In this document: piece by piece, positions 54,482 to 63,271 of the stretch
Layout of the letters: every line of letters starts with the position of its first letter
Position numbering within the stretch: position 1 is the stretch's first letter
Source: Bacillota bacterium
Lineage (GTDB): Bacteria; Bacillota; Clostridia; Monoglobales; Firm-18
Assembly: GCA_023228885.1 (NCBI GenBank)
Contig: JALOAJ010000002.1
Location: 1 to 64,000, forward strand
DNA length: 64,000 bases
Direction: 5' to 3'
Program-made: the position numbers and the translations under genes
Notes under the pieces: model-generated
What the model saw: only the letters and a program-made list of their open reading frames with translations
The model's database searches: none
Told to the model about the DNA's origin: nothing

Positions 54482-55807
54482 AACATTTGTAATTGTGCCC
54501 GCACCCATCGTTATTACAATGTCGTTTTCCTCAACATTTCCTTTTAAATATTTAACAATATCATTGAAGTCGCTTATATATAATGCGCCTTCAATTTTTT
54601 TAGCAAGCATTTCGGCGCTAATTTCACCATTATCTTTTTCTCTTGCTGCATAAATGTCGGTAACGATTATATTATCCGCCAATGATAATGCAGTTGCAAA
54701 TTCATTGAAAAACGCCTTTGTTCTCGTGTAGGTGTGCGGCTGAAAGACACACCAAACTTTGCCGCTTGCCATCCCTTTTGCTGTTTTAAGCGTTGCCAAA
54801 ATTTCTGTTGGATGGTGGGCATAATCATCATAAACAAAAGCGCCGTTCATTTCCCCCATATATTCAAACCTACGCCCTATGCCGTCAAACTTTTCAATGC
54901 CTTGTGCAATAATATGCGGCTTTATTCCCACATTATGCGCCGTTGCAAAAACAGCAAGCGCATTAGACACATTATGCAAGCCCTTTACGCCAAGCTTTAT
55001 TTTTTCTTTTAAACCGTTATAGCATACTGTAAATTTTATTGAACCATCTTTTTGTATTACTATATCAGATGCGCTATACTTACCGCTTGCTCCGAATGTA
55101 ATTATTTCACAAGCGGCGTTTTTGGCACAGCTTAAAACTTTTTCGTCATCGGCATTCAACACAGCAAAGCCGCCCGCCGGTATTTTTTCAATGAATTTTC
55201 CAAACGAATTTGCAATACTGTCAACATCCTTAAAGTAATCCAAATGGTCTGCCTCAATGTTTAAAACTATTGCCGCAAAAGGATTGAACTTCAAAAAACT
55301 GTCAACATATTCGCATGCTTCAAATATAAAATATTTAGAATCGCCAATACAAATGTTTCCGTTTATGAGAGAATATTCCCCTCCAACCAAAACGGTAGGG
55401 TCGCATTTTGCATGCACAAACACACATGAAAGCATGGCGGTGGTTGTGGTTTTTCCATGAGTGCCGCTAACGGCAATGGGAACATTGTAATCGTTCATCA
55501 ATACGCCTAAAAAATCCGCCCGCTCAAAAACATCAAGTCCAAGGCTTCTTGCATGCATAAGCTCGGCATTATCGGCAGCTATTGCAGCGGTGTATATAAC
55601 CGTATCGGCATTTGCTATGTTTTCAGGGCGATGCCCTATTTTAATTTCAGCGCCCATTTCTCTAAGATGTGAAATTATTTGCGAATCAACAGCGTCTGAA
55701 CCGCTCACATTTATGCCGCGGTTTATTAGAATTTGGGCAATCGCACTCATGCTTATGCCCCCGATGCCTATAAAATGAACATTTTTATGTAGCTTTTTAT
55801 CTGACAA
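54461..55807 (-). CDS. murC: UDP-N-acetylmuramate-L-alanine ligase
   Basis: 448 residues; adds the first amino acid to the peptidoglycan precursor in the cytoplasm. NVHFIGIGGISMSAIA at the start, ATP loop GTHGKTTT (about 112-119), EADHLDYF and VYDDYAHHPTEI, with QPHTYTRTKAFFNEF. TTG start at 55807 with AAAGGGG about 10 nt upstream. Single gene, divergent from spoVG and convergent with nrdR. Confidence 0.97.
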   Translation of the reverse strand: MSDKKLHKNVHFIGIGGISMSAIAQILINRGINVSGSDAVDSQIISHLREMGAEIKIGHRPENIANADTVIYTAAIAADNAELMHARSLGLDVFERADFLGVLMNDYNVPIAVSGTHGKTTTTAMLSCVFVHAKCDPTVLVGGEYSLINGNICIGDSKYFIFEACEYVDSFLKFNPFAAIVLNIEADHLDYFKDVDSIANSFGKFIEKIPAGGFAVLNADDEKVLSCAKNAACEIITFGASGKYSASDIVIQKDGSIKFTVCYNGLKEKIKLGVKGLHNVSNALAVFATAHNVGIKPHIIAQGIEKFDGIGRRFEYMGEMNGAFVYDDYAHHPTEILATLKTAKGMASGKVWCVFQPHTYTRTKAFFNEFATALSLADNIIVTDIYAAREKDNGEISAEMLAKKIEGALYISDFNDIVKYLKGNVEENDIVITMGAGTITNVSKLLFL

Positions 55808-55896
55808 TTCTTTGTAACCCCTTTTCTTTTAGGTTTGTATACTGTTTTTCATTTGAAAATGCAAATAAGATAGTCTTATTTTACCGTATTAACTAT

Positions 55897-55925
55897 ATTA
55901 TATGCTATTTTTTGAAAAAAATCAA
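55897..55925 (-). promoter_or_regulatory. Promoter of murC
   Basis: Minus strand TTGATT (55925-55920), 17-nt spacer, TATAAT (55902-55897). The transcript would have a leader of about 80 nt. Confidence 0.65.
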
Positions 55926-55932
55926 AAATAAT

Positions 55933-55961
55933 TTGATTTTTTAACAGATATGTAGTAAAAT
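55933..55961 (+). promoter_or_regulatory. Promoter of spoVG
   Basis: TTGATT (55933-55938), 17-nt spacer, TAAAAT (55956-55961), 45 nt before the ATG. The -35 regions of this and the murC promoter are only 7 nt apart, so the two divergent promoters may compete. No sigma-H-like site is obvious. Confidence 0.6.
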
Positions 55962-56005
55962 ATGTATATATCATAATTCAAAAAGCGAAAGGTGGTCTTT
56001 AGGGC

Positions 56006-56314
56006 ATGGATATTACCGATATCAGGGTAAGAAAAATCAACTCGGAAGGGCGCATGAAAGCTGTTGTTTCGGTTACTTTTGATAATTGCTTTGTTGTGCA
56101 CGATATCAAAGTAATCGAGGGGCAGGAAAAACTGTTTGTTGCAATGCCAAGCAGAAAAACACCGGACGGAGAATTTAAAGACATTGCGCACCCAATTAAC
56201 TCTGAAATGAGGGAAGTGCTGCAGTCGGCTATCATTTCAAAATACGAAGAGGTAAAAGATTTTGAAGATTCAAAAGAAACGGAAGCCGATACCGCCTCTT
56301 CGCCGGAAGAATAA
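56006..56314 (+). CDS. spoVG: SpoVG family RNA/DNA-binding regulator
   Basis: 102 residues: MDITDIRVRKINSEGRMKAV, FVVHDIKVIEGQEKLFVAMP and FKDIAHPINSEMREVLQSAI are the family core, followed by a short acidic tail. SpoVG is a small nucleic-acid-binding protein affecting sporulation, septation and virulence genes in Firmicutes. AAAGGTGG about 10 nt before the ATG. Confidence 0.98.
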   Translation: MDITDIRVRKINSEGRMKAVVSVTFDNCFVVHDIKVIEGQEKLFVAMPSRKTPDGEFKDIAHPINSEMREVLQSAIISKYEEVKDFEDSKETEADTASSPEE

Positions 56315-56381
56315 AAATTAAACATAAGCGCAACTATTTTATTCTAAAACCAAAGGTAGTATAAACACAGCAATAAATTAG

Positions 56382-56412
56382 GGAGAAGCGCATTTTGTGT
56401 TTCTCCTTACTT
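56382..56412 (+). terminator. spoVG terminator
   Basis: GGAGAAGCGCA (56382-56392) pairs with TGTGTTTCTCC (56396-56406), 11 bp with two G-T pairs and a 3-nt loop, followed by a moderate U-rich run (TTACTTTT). Confidence 0.7.
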
Positions 56413-56428
56413 TTAAATCCAAAGGGGT

Positions 56429-56550
56429 GCCGGATAATATAGGGCAGCCTTAAAAATTAAACCCTTTTAAGGCATTGTAGCATGGTCATCGCAAAAAAAG
56501 TTTGTAAAAAGGCTTTTTTGCGAAAAATTTTGCCCGCTTGATTATCCGGC
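56429..56550. ncRNA. Unidentified structured element, three-way junction
   Basis: Ends pair perfectly: GCCGGATAAT (56429-56438) with ATTATCCGGC (56541-56550), then GGGCA (56442-56446) with TGCCC (56531-56535). Inside are two hairpins: GCCTTAAAA/TTTTAAGGC (56447-56455 with 56465-56473) and CGCAAAAAA/TTTTTTGCG (56490-56498 with 56514-56522), with a 16-nt joining segment ATTGTAGCATGGTCAT. It fits no riboswitch or small RNA I can recall (not 6S, SRP RNA, T-box or c-di-GMP). It lies in the leader of addB, with no U-run after it. A mobile MITE-like element with 10-bp ends is another possibility, and the strand is not known. Confidence 0.5.
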
Positions 56551-56576
56551 ATTTATTATAAAAAGGGGCGTTTTTA

Positions 56577-59500
56577 TTGTCACTCCAAATAATATATGGC
56601 AGAGCAGGAAGCGGTAAAACAAATGCCTGCTTTGATGTAATTAAAAAACATTCCGCACGAGAAACCTTGTTTATTGTTCCGGAACAAATCTCGCTTATAA
56701 CGGAAAAGGAAATAACAAAAAGATTTTCTCAAAGCAAAGTAGAGGTTTTAAGCTTTGAACGCCTTGCACAGCGCGTTTTTTCCACCGTTGGTCCCGTGGG
56801 CATTCAATATGTCGACAGCTCTGCAAATTATATGCTTATTCAACAACTATTATTTGAGCTAAATAAAAAGTTTACATATTTGACCGGGGCTTGCGAAACG
56901 GAAGATTTTGGCTCCGTTATTGCCGAAACAATAAATGAACTTAAGCGATGCAATATCACGCCGGAAATTGTTACCGGTTTGGTTGATATGCTGGATGGTC
57001 CTATAAAACTTAAAATGTCAGACATTGCTTTGATATATGCGCAGTATAATAAATTGCTCGAACACCCCCTTTCAAACGAAGAAGATGCCTTGCCGACCGC
57101 CCTTGAAAAGATAGTAGAGCACAACTTATATAGTGGCATAAATGTTGTTATCCATTCGTTTAACAGCTTTTCACCTGTGCAGTTTTTGGTGATAGAGGAA
57201 TTTTTGCGCCGTGCCGATACCGTTACCCTTTCGCTTTGCACCGATTCCGTTTTCCCGCCGGACGATATATCGGATGTTTTTTATTCCGCCAAAAAAAGCG
57301 CAAATAAATTATTCGACATTGCCCGCAATAATAATGTTTCGGTTCTGCCCAATATATACACCGATAATTTTAAAAAATATGAAAACAATAGTGAATTGCT
57401 GTTTTTAGAGAAAACCTACTTTAATTACAGCTCTGATAAATTTGAAGATAATGTGCAGAATGTTGCAATTTTTTCTGCCGATAACCACTTTGGCGAGGTT
57501 GAGGCGGCTGCGCAAAATATATTGCGTCTTTGCAGAGAAAAAAAATATCGCTTTAAAGACATAGCGGTAATAACAAAGGCAATGGATGTGTATGCGCCGC
57601 TCATTCGAAATATGTTTGAGGATTTTGAAATTTTATATCATATAGACGAGAAACAAAATACCATGCAGCACCCCTTCACAAGGGCAGTTTTATCGGCGCT
57701 CGACATTATAATTCACAATTTTGAATACGAGCCTGTTTTCACATGGCTAAAGTCGGAATACAGCAATGCAAAAGAGGGCGATGTTTTTCTTTTGGAAAAC
57801 TATGTGCTTGCTTGCGGCGTTACATCGGCAATGTGGAAAAATGACAAGGAATGGACCTTTTTGCCGTATGGTTTTGACGAAACGGATTTGGAGCAAATAA
57901 ACAATATTAGAAAAACGGTTATTGCAGACATTGTTGCCTTTGAATCAAAATTTAGCGGCAGGAAAACAGTATATGAAATTTCATCTGCCTTTATTGATTT
58001 TTTATATCAATCGGGCGCAGAAAAAACCGTGCGTGAAAAAATAGCCCAATATCGAAAAGACGGGCTCATTGAAAAAAGCAATTCGCTTTCCATGGTTTGG
58101 AACGCAATTATATCAACTATTGATTCTTTTACTTTATCCTTTAAGGATAAATATATAACATTTGAAAAATACCGTTCAATTTTTATAACCGGGCTTAAAG
58201 GTTATAAAATAAACGAAATACCGCCGACGGTTGACGAGGTGCTTATTTGCGATGTAAACCGATTTTATAATCGTGATAAAAAATGCGTTTTTATATTGGG
58301 CGTTTCAAACGGCGTTTTTCCTGCAAGCTATAAAAACGAGGGTTTCCTTTCAGACAACGACAGGCAGCAGCTTGCCGATGTAAAGGTCGAGCTTGGCGAC
58401 AACACCAAAATAAAACAGGCGGGGGAAAGCTATTCGATATATTCGGCATTGACTTCGCCTGTTGAAAAATTATTTTTATTCTATCCGTCAGCAAACAACG
58501 AAGGCGAGGCGCTGTACCCCTCTACTGTTATTGATAGGGTTAAAAATTTATTTCCCAAACTAAAAGAACAAAGTAACTTATATAAAAGTAGTGATATTAT
58601 GCCCTCGGTTGAAGGAACGCTGCCTTCTTTTAACAAAATGTTGACCGATATAATCAGATTTTCTGAGGTTAAAGCATGGTTTGAAAAAAACCAGTCGCAA
58701 AGGCTAAGTCATGCGTTAACTGCCCTATCATACACCAACATGCCTGCCCCGCTGTCCCCCAAAGCCGTTTCAACTCTTTTCGGCAATATGCCGAGTGCAA
58801 GCATATCTCGGGCGGAGCAATATAACGGCTGCGCTTTCGCATACTATTTAAAATACGGGCTTAGTGCAAAGGTACGCGAAAAACATGTTATAGAACCTGC
58901 TCAAACGGGCAGTTTTATGCACGAAATTATCGAACAATATTCCAACTTTGCGCAAGAAGTCGGGTGGGATAATGTGTCGCCAAACGAACTTGAACAAAAA
59001 ATTAGTGAAATAACCGAAAATGTTTTTAAAAAGTATTTAAGCGAAATATACACCTCCTCTCCTCGATTTAACTACCTTTCTAAAAAAATTAAAAATATTA
59101 TGTCAACCACCGCAAAAAGCATTTCGGAATTTTATAAAAGCTCTCCGTTTGTTCCGCTTGGATATGAAGTGGCTTTCGGTGAGGGGGGCAATTTCCCGCC
59201 TATTACCCTTGATGTTGACGGCGTTTCGGTAAAGCTGCGCGGGAAGGTTGACCGAGTGGACATATGGCGCACCAAAAGCGGCAACTATATAAATGTTGTT
59301 GATTATAAATCAAGCGGCAAGGATATTGATTATTCTCAAGTTTTATGCGGGATACAAATACAACTGCCGACATATATTAAAGCTGTTTGCGAAACTCTTT
59401 CACAGCGTGAAGGGGTTGTGTCCGTGCCCGCTGCAATGTTATATTATAAATTTGATTCGCCCCTTATAACGGCAAACAAAAACATTACAGACGAGCAGAT

Positions 59501-59849
59501 TTGGCAGGGCGTTCAAAAAAACTTGCGAATGAAAGGCTTAACGCTGGAGCGAGATGAAATTGCCGAAGGGATAAACACCGTTTATGCAGTTAAATCAACC
59601 GCAACCGGCAAGAATATAGACACAATATGCTCTGTTGCGCATAAAAAGCTTTTAGCGGCTTTCAAAGGAATTTTAAAAGGAAATATCAGCTTAAACCCGG
59701 TTAGGGTTTCCGGTTATACCGCCTGCGATTATTGTCCGTACCGCCCAATATGCAGGTTTGACACCTCTCTTGGAGGCAATAAATATAAAAGCTTTAAAAA
59801 ATTGAGCAAGGAGGAGTTTTTCAACCATGTCGATAAAATGGACGGATGA
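56577..59849 (+). CDS. addB: Helicase-nuclease AddAB, subunit AddB
   Basis: 1090 residues. Walker A GRAGSGKT at the start; inactive-type helicase body; C-terminal RecB-like nuclease (NVVDYKSSGKDIDY, about 908) and an iron-sulphur cluster from Cys about 751 (NGCAFAYYL) and CDYCPYRPIC (1050-1059). With AddA it resects DNA breaks for recombination. TTG start at 56577 with AAGGGGCG upstream. It overlaps addA by 23 nt. Confidence 0.97.
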   Translation: MSLQIIYGRAGSGKTNACFDVIKKHSARETLFIVPEQISLITEKEITKRFSQSKVEVLSFERLAQRVFSTVGPVGIQYVDSSANYMLIQQLLFELNKKFTYLTGACETEDFGSVIAETINELKRCNITPEIVTGLVDMLDGPIKLKMSDIALIYAQYNKLLEHPLSNEEDALPTALEKIVEHNLYSGINVVIHSFNSFSPVQFLVIEEFLRRADTVTLSLCTDSVFPPDDISDVFYSAKKSANKLFDIARNNNVSVLPNIYTDNFKKYENNSELLFLEKTYFNYSSDKFEDNVQNVAIFSADNHFGEVEAAAQNILRLCREKKYRFKDIAVITKAMDVYAPLIRNMFEDFEILYHIDEKQNTMQHPFTRAVLSALDIIIHNFEYEPVFTWLKSEYSNAKEGDVFLLENYVLACGVTSAMWKNDKEWTFLPYGFDETDLEQINNIRKTVIADIVAFESKFSGRKTVYEISSAFIDFLYQSGAEKTVREKIAQYRKDGLIEKSNSLSMVWNAIISTIDSFTLSFKDKYITFEKYRSIFITGLKGYKINEIPPTVDEVLICDVNRFYNRDKKCVFILGVSNGVFPASYKNEGFLSDNDRQQLADVKVELGDNTKIKQAGESYSIYSALTSPVEKLFLFYPSANNEGEALYPSTVIDRVKNLFPKLKEQSNLYKSSDIMPSVEGTLPSFNKMLTDIIRFSEVKAWFEKNQSQRLSHALTALSYTNMPAPLSPKAVSTLFGNMPSASISRAEQYNGCAFAYYLKYGLSAKVREKHVIEPAQTGSFMHEIIEQYSNFAQEVGWDNVSPNELEQKISEITENVFKKYLSEIYTSSPRFNYLSKKIKNIMSTTAKSISEFYKSSPFVPLGYEVAFGEGGNFPPITLDVDGVSVKLRGKVDRVDIWRTKSGNYINVVDYKSSGKDIDYSQVLCGIQIQLPTYIKAVCETLSQREGVVSVPAAMLYYKFDSPLITANKNITDEQIWQGVQKNLRMKGLTLERDEIAEGINTVYAVKSTATGKNIDTICSVAHKKLLAAFKGILKGNISLNPVRVSGYTACDYCPYRPICRFDTSLGGNKYKSFKKLSKEEFFNHVDKMDG

Positions 59850-62800
59850 GCAGCAAAAGGCAATAACCGAAAAAGGCAAAAACGTTCTTGTTTCGGCGGC
59901 GGCGGGCTCGGGGAAAACCGCCGTATTGGTTGAGCGCGTTATACAGCTTATAACCGATAAGCAAAACCCAATAACGATAGACCGCCTTCTGATTGTAACG
60001 TTTACAAACGCTGCAGCAAACGGAATGCAAATTAAAATACATAAAAAACTGCAAAACTTGCTTGAAAAATCGAAAGAAAACAAGCATATAGCAAACCAGC
60101 TTGTACTTTTGCCAAAGGCAACCATCACAACGGTACACTCTTTTTGCCAAGATTTAATTAGAAATAATTTTCTTAAATTGGGGCTTAACGCCTCTTTTGA
60201 AATAGGGGACGATACACAGCTTTCAATACTCAGAGAAAAAGCGCTTGCACAAACTTTGGAAATGCGATATGAAAACTCGTCGAAAGCCTTTGAAGGGTTG
60301 GTTGACGGGTTTGGCGGCAAAAAAGACGATAAAAGCCTTTCCGATATTATCATGAATTTATATTATTTCACACAAAGCGTTGCAAACCCTAAACAATGGC
60401 TTGAAACTGCGAAAGATAATTTTTGCGACCAAGGCTTTGACTTATGGAGCAAATACATACTGCTTTCGTTAAAGGAAGAAATAAAAGGGATGATAAAGTC
60501 GTACGACAGCGCAATAGATGCAATAATAAGCGATATTGATTTGCATGCGTATCATGATACATTTGTGGCAGAGCGCGGATTGTTGGAAAATATACTTTTT
60601 AAATGCAGCGGCGGCTGGGACGAGATGAGGGAATTTATTTGCAGTATCAAATTTGTCACATTGCCTCGAAAAGGTAAAAATGCAGATGATGCGAAAGCCA
60701 ATTTTGCTAAAAAAATTCGTGATAATGTTAAAAAAAGCATAAAAAATGCTTGCGACACTTTTTATTCATCAGCCCAAAGCATTAAGGCGGACAACATTGA
60801 ATTATCCGAAATAATAGGTGAATTGTGCAGCATTGTTTGGGATTTTACACAGCTTTATTCCGAGTTAAAGCGTGACCGGAATTTAGTTGATTTTAATGAC
60901 CTTGAGCACTTTTCCTTAAAATTATTGGAGGATAACGAAATTTCAAAGCAGGTAAAAGATAAGTTCGCTTTTGTGTTAGTCGATGAATATCAAGATACAA
61001 ACGGCGTGCAGGAGGGCTTGTTTCAAGCTGTTTCAACCGGCGACAATCTTTTTATGGTTGGGGATGTTAAACAAAGCATATATGGGTTTAGAAATGCACA
61101 GCCCTCCATTTTCACCCAAAAAGCAGAGCGTTACCGCAAAGACCCAAAAAGAGGGACGCTTATCAACCTGTTTCACAATTTTAGAAGTGACGATAATATA
61201 ATAAGCTTTGCAAACAATGTTTTTTATAAAATTATGAGCGAGCATATCGGAAATGTTAACTACACGGATGGACATGGCTTAAAAGGGGTAGGAAAAAGTT
61301 CAACCCAATCGGAGGTTGAAATCAACCTGATAGAAAAAAAGTTTGAATTTTCGGATGAATATTCCGTCGAGGAGCAACTGTCAAACGATATGGAACGCGA
61401 AGCAATGTTTGTTGCACGGCGTATAAGAAAATTAGTTGAAGTTGAAAAACCGCTAATACCTGATGAAAGCACCGGCAAAACAAGGCGGTTGCAGTATAGG
61501 GATATAGCAATTTTAGCGCGCAAAAACAAAGGAATTTCTGATGTTTTTTCACAACAGCTTGACGCTTTTAACATTCCTTTTTATTGTGAAGACGAAAAAG
61601 GGGATTACACCGAGTCGTTTGAGGTATCAATCATATTATCCTTTCTTAGCGTAATTGATAACCCCATCCAAGACATTCCGCTTATTGCCGTCATGCGTAG
61701 CCCGCTGTTTTCATTTGATGACGAACAGCTTGTGCGCATACGAAACATGGTAAGCGAAAGACCTTTTTATAATGCGGTGTGCGCCGATAACAGCTTTGAA
61801 AGCAAAGCTTTTTTGCAAGCGCTGGATAAATACCGAAAGGTATCAAAAGATGAAAAAATCGAATATCTTATACGAAAAATACTAAGCGATACGGGGTTTT
61901 TATCATATGTTGCAACGCTGTCCGACGGCGAAACGCGCATTGCCAATTTAAGACTGCTTTGCGAACGAGCGGGGCGGTTTGAATCGGATACGCATAAAAC
62001 GCTATTTGAATTTTTAAGCTATTTAAGCGCAATGAAAGAGCATTCATACAGTTACAGCGTTTCAAAAACCTCGGCGCAAAATGACAATGCAGTAAAAATC
62101 ATGAGCATACACAAAAGCAAAGGCTTGGAATTCCCTGCCGTATTTTTTGTGAGATGCGGTGAAATGTTTAATAAGACGGATTTGCGCTCTCCGTTGCAAT
62201 ATGACATTGATTTTGGCATAGGCTGTGATTTTATTGATATTCGGCGCGGCATAAAATACCCAAACTTGTCAAAGACGGCAATATCGCAAAAAAAGCTGTA
62301 TTCGCTTTTATCGGAAGAAATGCGAATTATGTATGTTGCGCTCACCAGAGCCCAGCATTTGCTTTTTGTTTCGGCAAGCTGCAACAACATTGAAAAAAAG
62401 TTATGCGATTGGGAAAACAGCAGCCCGCTGCCATATACCGTTGCACTGCAAAATACATTTATTGATTGGATTGGCATTGCGTTGGGCGAACAAATGAGAA
62501 TGCTTGGTAAAGTCCATGTCCCGCATGAAATTTTGGCTCAAAACGAGGAAAAGCCCGCAATCGAAACCTACGCTGCCGACAAAGCAAGCGACACTGCTTA
62601 CTCCAAAGAAATTGCCGAGCGCCTGGAATATGAATACCCGTATAAAGATGCAAAATATATTCCCTCGAAACTTCCCGTTAGCCGTGCAATAGGTGAAGTT
62701 ATGTATGAAGTAAATTTAAAAACACCGGAATTTTTGCAAAAGCCTGCAAAAATGACCGCAGCCCTTCGCGGAACGATAATACATTTTGTTTTGCAAAATA

Positions 62801-63231
62801 TAGATTTGTCGCAAACAGACAGCAAACAGCAAATTCAAAACCAATTGTATGAAATGGTTGCAAAAGGAATGTTAAGCAAGGATTTTGCCAATGTTGTGGA
62901 TATTGAAAAACTTTTTATTTTTTTCAAAAGCGATATTGGTTTCAGGATGAAAAGTTCGCCTGAAGTAAAGCGTGAGGTGAAGTTTTTTGTTGATATTCCG
63001 GCAGATAAAATTATAAACGATTTAGACAAAAGCGTTGCAAACGAAACAATTTTGCTTCAAGGAGTTGTGGATTGCTATTTTGTCGAAGACGGGCAGCTTG
63101 TAATAGTCGATTACAAAACAGGGCGCCCCGATAGGGCGGAGTTTCAAAAACAACTTGATTTGTATGCAATGGGGCTTTCAAAAGCACTAAATATGAAAGT
63201 AAAGGAAACTATTTTATACCCACTCGTATAA
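59827..63231 (+). CDS. addA: Helicase-nuclease AddAB, subunit AddA
   Basis: 1134 residues. UvrD-type helicase: Q-motif WTDEQQKAI, Walker A SAAAGSGKTAVL, VDEYQDTN, GDVKQSIYGFRNA, MSIHKSKGLEFPAVFF and YVALTRAQ; then the RecB-family nuclease with VIVDYKTGRPD at about 1093. The active motor and second nuclease of AddAB. GGAGGAG lies inside the end of addB about 10 nt before the ATG, so the two are made together. Confidence 0.98.
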   Translation: MSIKWTDEQQKAITEKGKNVLVSAAAGSGKTAVLVERVIQLITDKQNPITIDRLLIVTFTNAAANGMQIKIHKKLQNLLEKSKENKHIANQLVLLPKATITTVHSFCQDLIRNNFLKLGLNASFEIGDDTQLSILREKALAQTLEMRYENSSKAFEGLVDGFGGKKDDKSLSDIIMNLYYFTQSVANPKQWLETAKDNFCDQGFDLWSKYILLSLKEEIKGMIKSYDSAIDAIISDIDLHAYHDTFVAERGLLENILFKCSGGWDEMREFICSIKFVTLPRKGKNADDAKANFAKKIRDNVKKSIKNACDTFYSSAQSIKADNIELSEIIGELCSIVWDFTQLYSELKRDRNLVDFNDLEHFSLKLLEDNEISKQVKDKFAFVLVDEYQDTNGVQEGLFQAVSTGDNLFMVGDVKQSIYGFRNAQPSIFTQKAERYRKDPKRGTLINLFHNFRSDDNIISFANNVFYKIMSEHIGNVNYTDGHGLKGVGKSSTQSEVEINLIEKKFEFSDEYSVEEQLSNDMEREAMFVARRIRKLVEVEKPLIPDESTGKTRRLQYRDIAILARKNKGISDVFSQQLDAFNIPFYCEDEKGDYTESFEVSIILSFLSVIDNPIQDIPLIAVMRSPLFSFDDEQLVRIRNMVSERPFYNAVCADNSFESKAFLQALDKYRKVSKDEKIEYLIRKILSDTGFLSYVATLSDGETRIANLRLLCERAGRFESDTHKTLFEFLSYLSAMKEHSYSYSVSKTSAQNDNAVKIMSIHKSKGLEFPAVFFVRCGEMFNKTDLRSPLQYDIDFGIGCDFIDIRRGIKYPNLSKTAISQKKLYSLLSEEMRIMYVALTRAQHLLFVSASCNNIEKKLCDWENSSPLPYTVALQNTFIDWIGIALGEQMRMLGKVHVPHEILAQNEEKPAIETYAADKASDTAYSKEIAERLEYEYPYKDAKYIPSKLPVSRAIGEVMYEVNLKTPEFLQKPAKMTAALRGTIIHFVLQNIDLSQTDSKQQIQNQLYEMVAKGMLSKDFANVVDIEKLFIFFKSDIGFRMKSSPEVKREVKFFVDIPADKIINDLDKSVANETILLQGVVDCYFVEDGQLVIVDYKTGRPDRAEFQKQLDLYAMGLSKALNMKVKETILYPLV

Positions 63232-63238
63232 TAATAAA

Positions 63239-63271
63239 TTCGGCACACCCTTTGGTGTGCCGAACCTTTTT
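63239..63271. terminator. Bidirectional terminator between addA and thrS
   Basis: TTCGGCACACC (63239-63249) pairs perfectly with GGTGTGCCGAA (63254-63264), 11 bp with a CTTT loop, followed by CCTTTTT on the plus strand and by TTTATTATT on the minus strand. Confidence 0.92.

Noticed and set aside
56429..56550. 6S RNA or small SRP RNA
   Set aside because: 6S needs a long rod with a central bubble and SRP needs the GGAAG-type loop; this has a three-way junction and neither feature.
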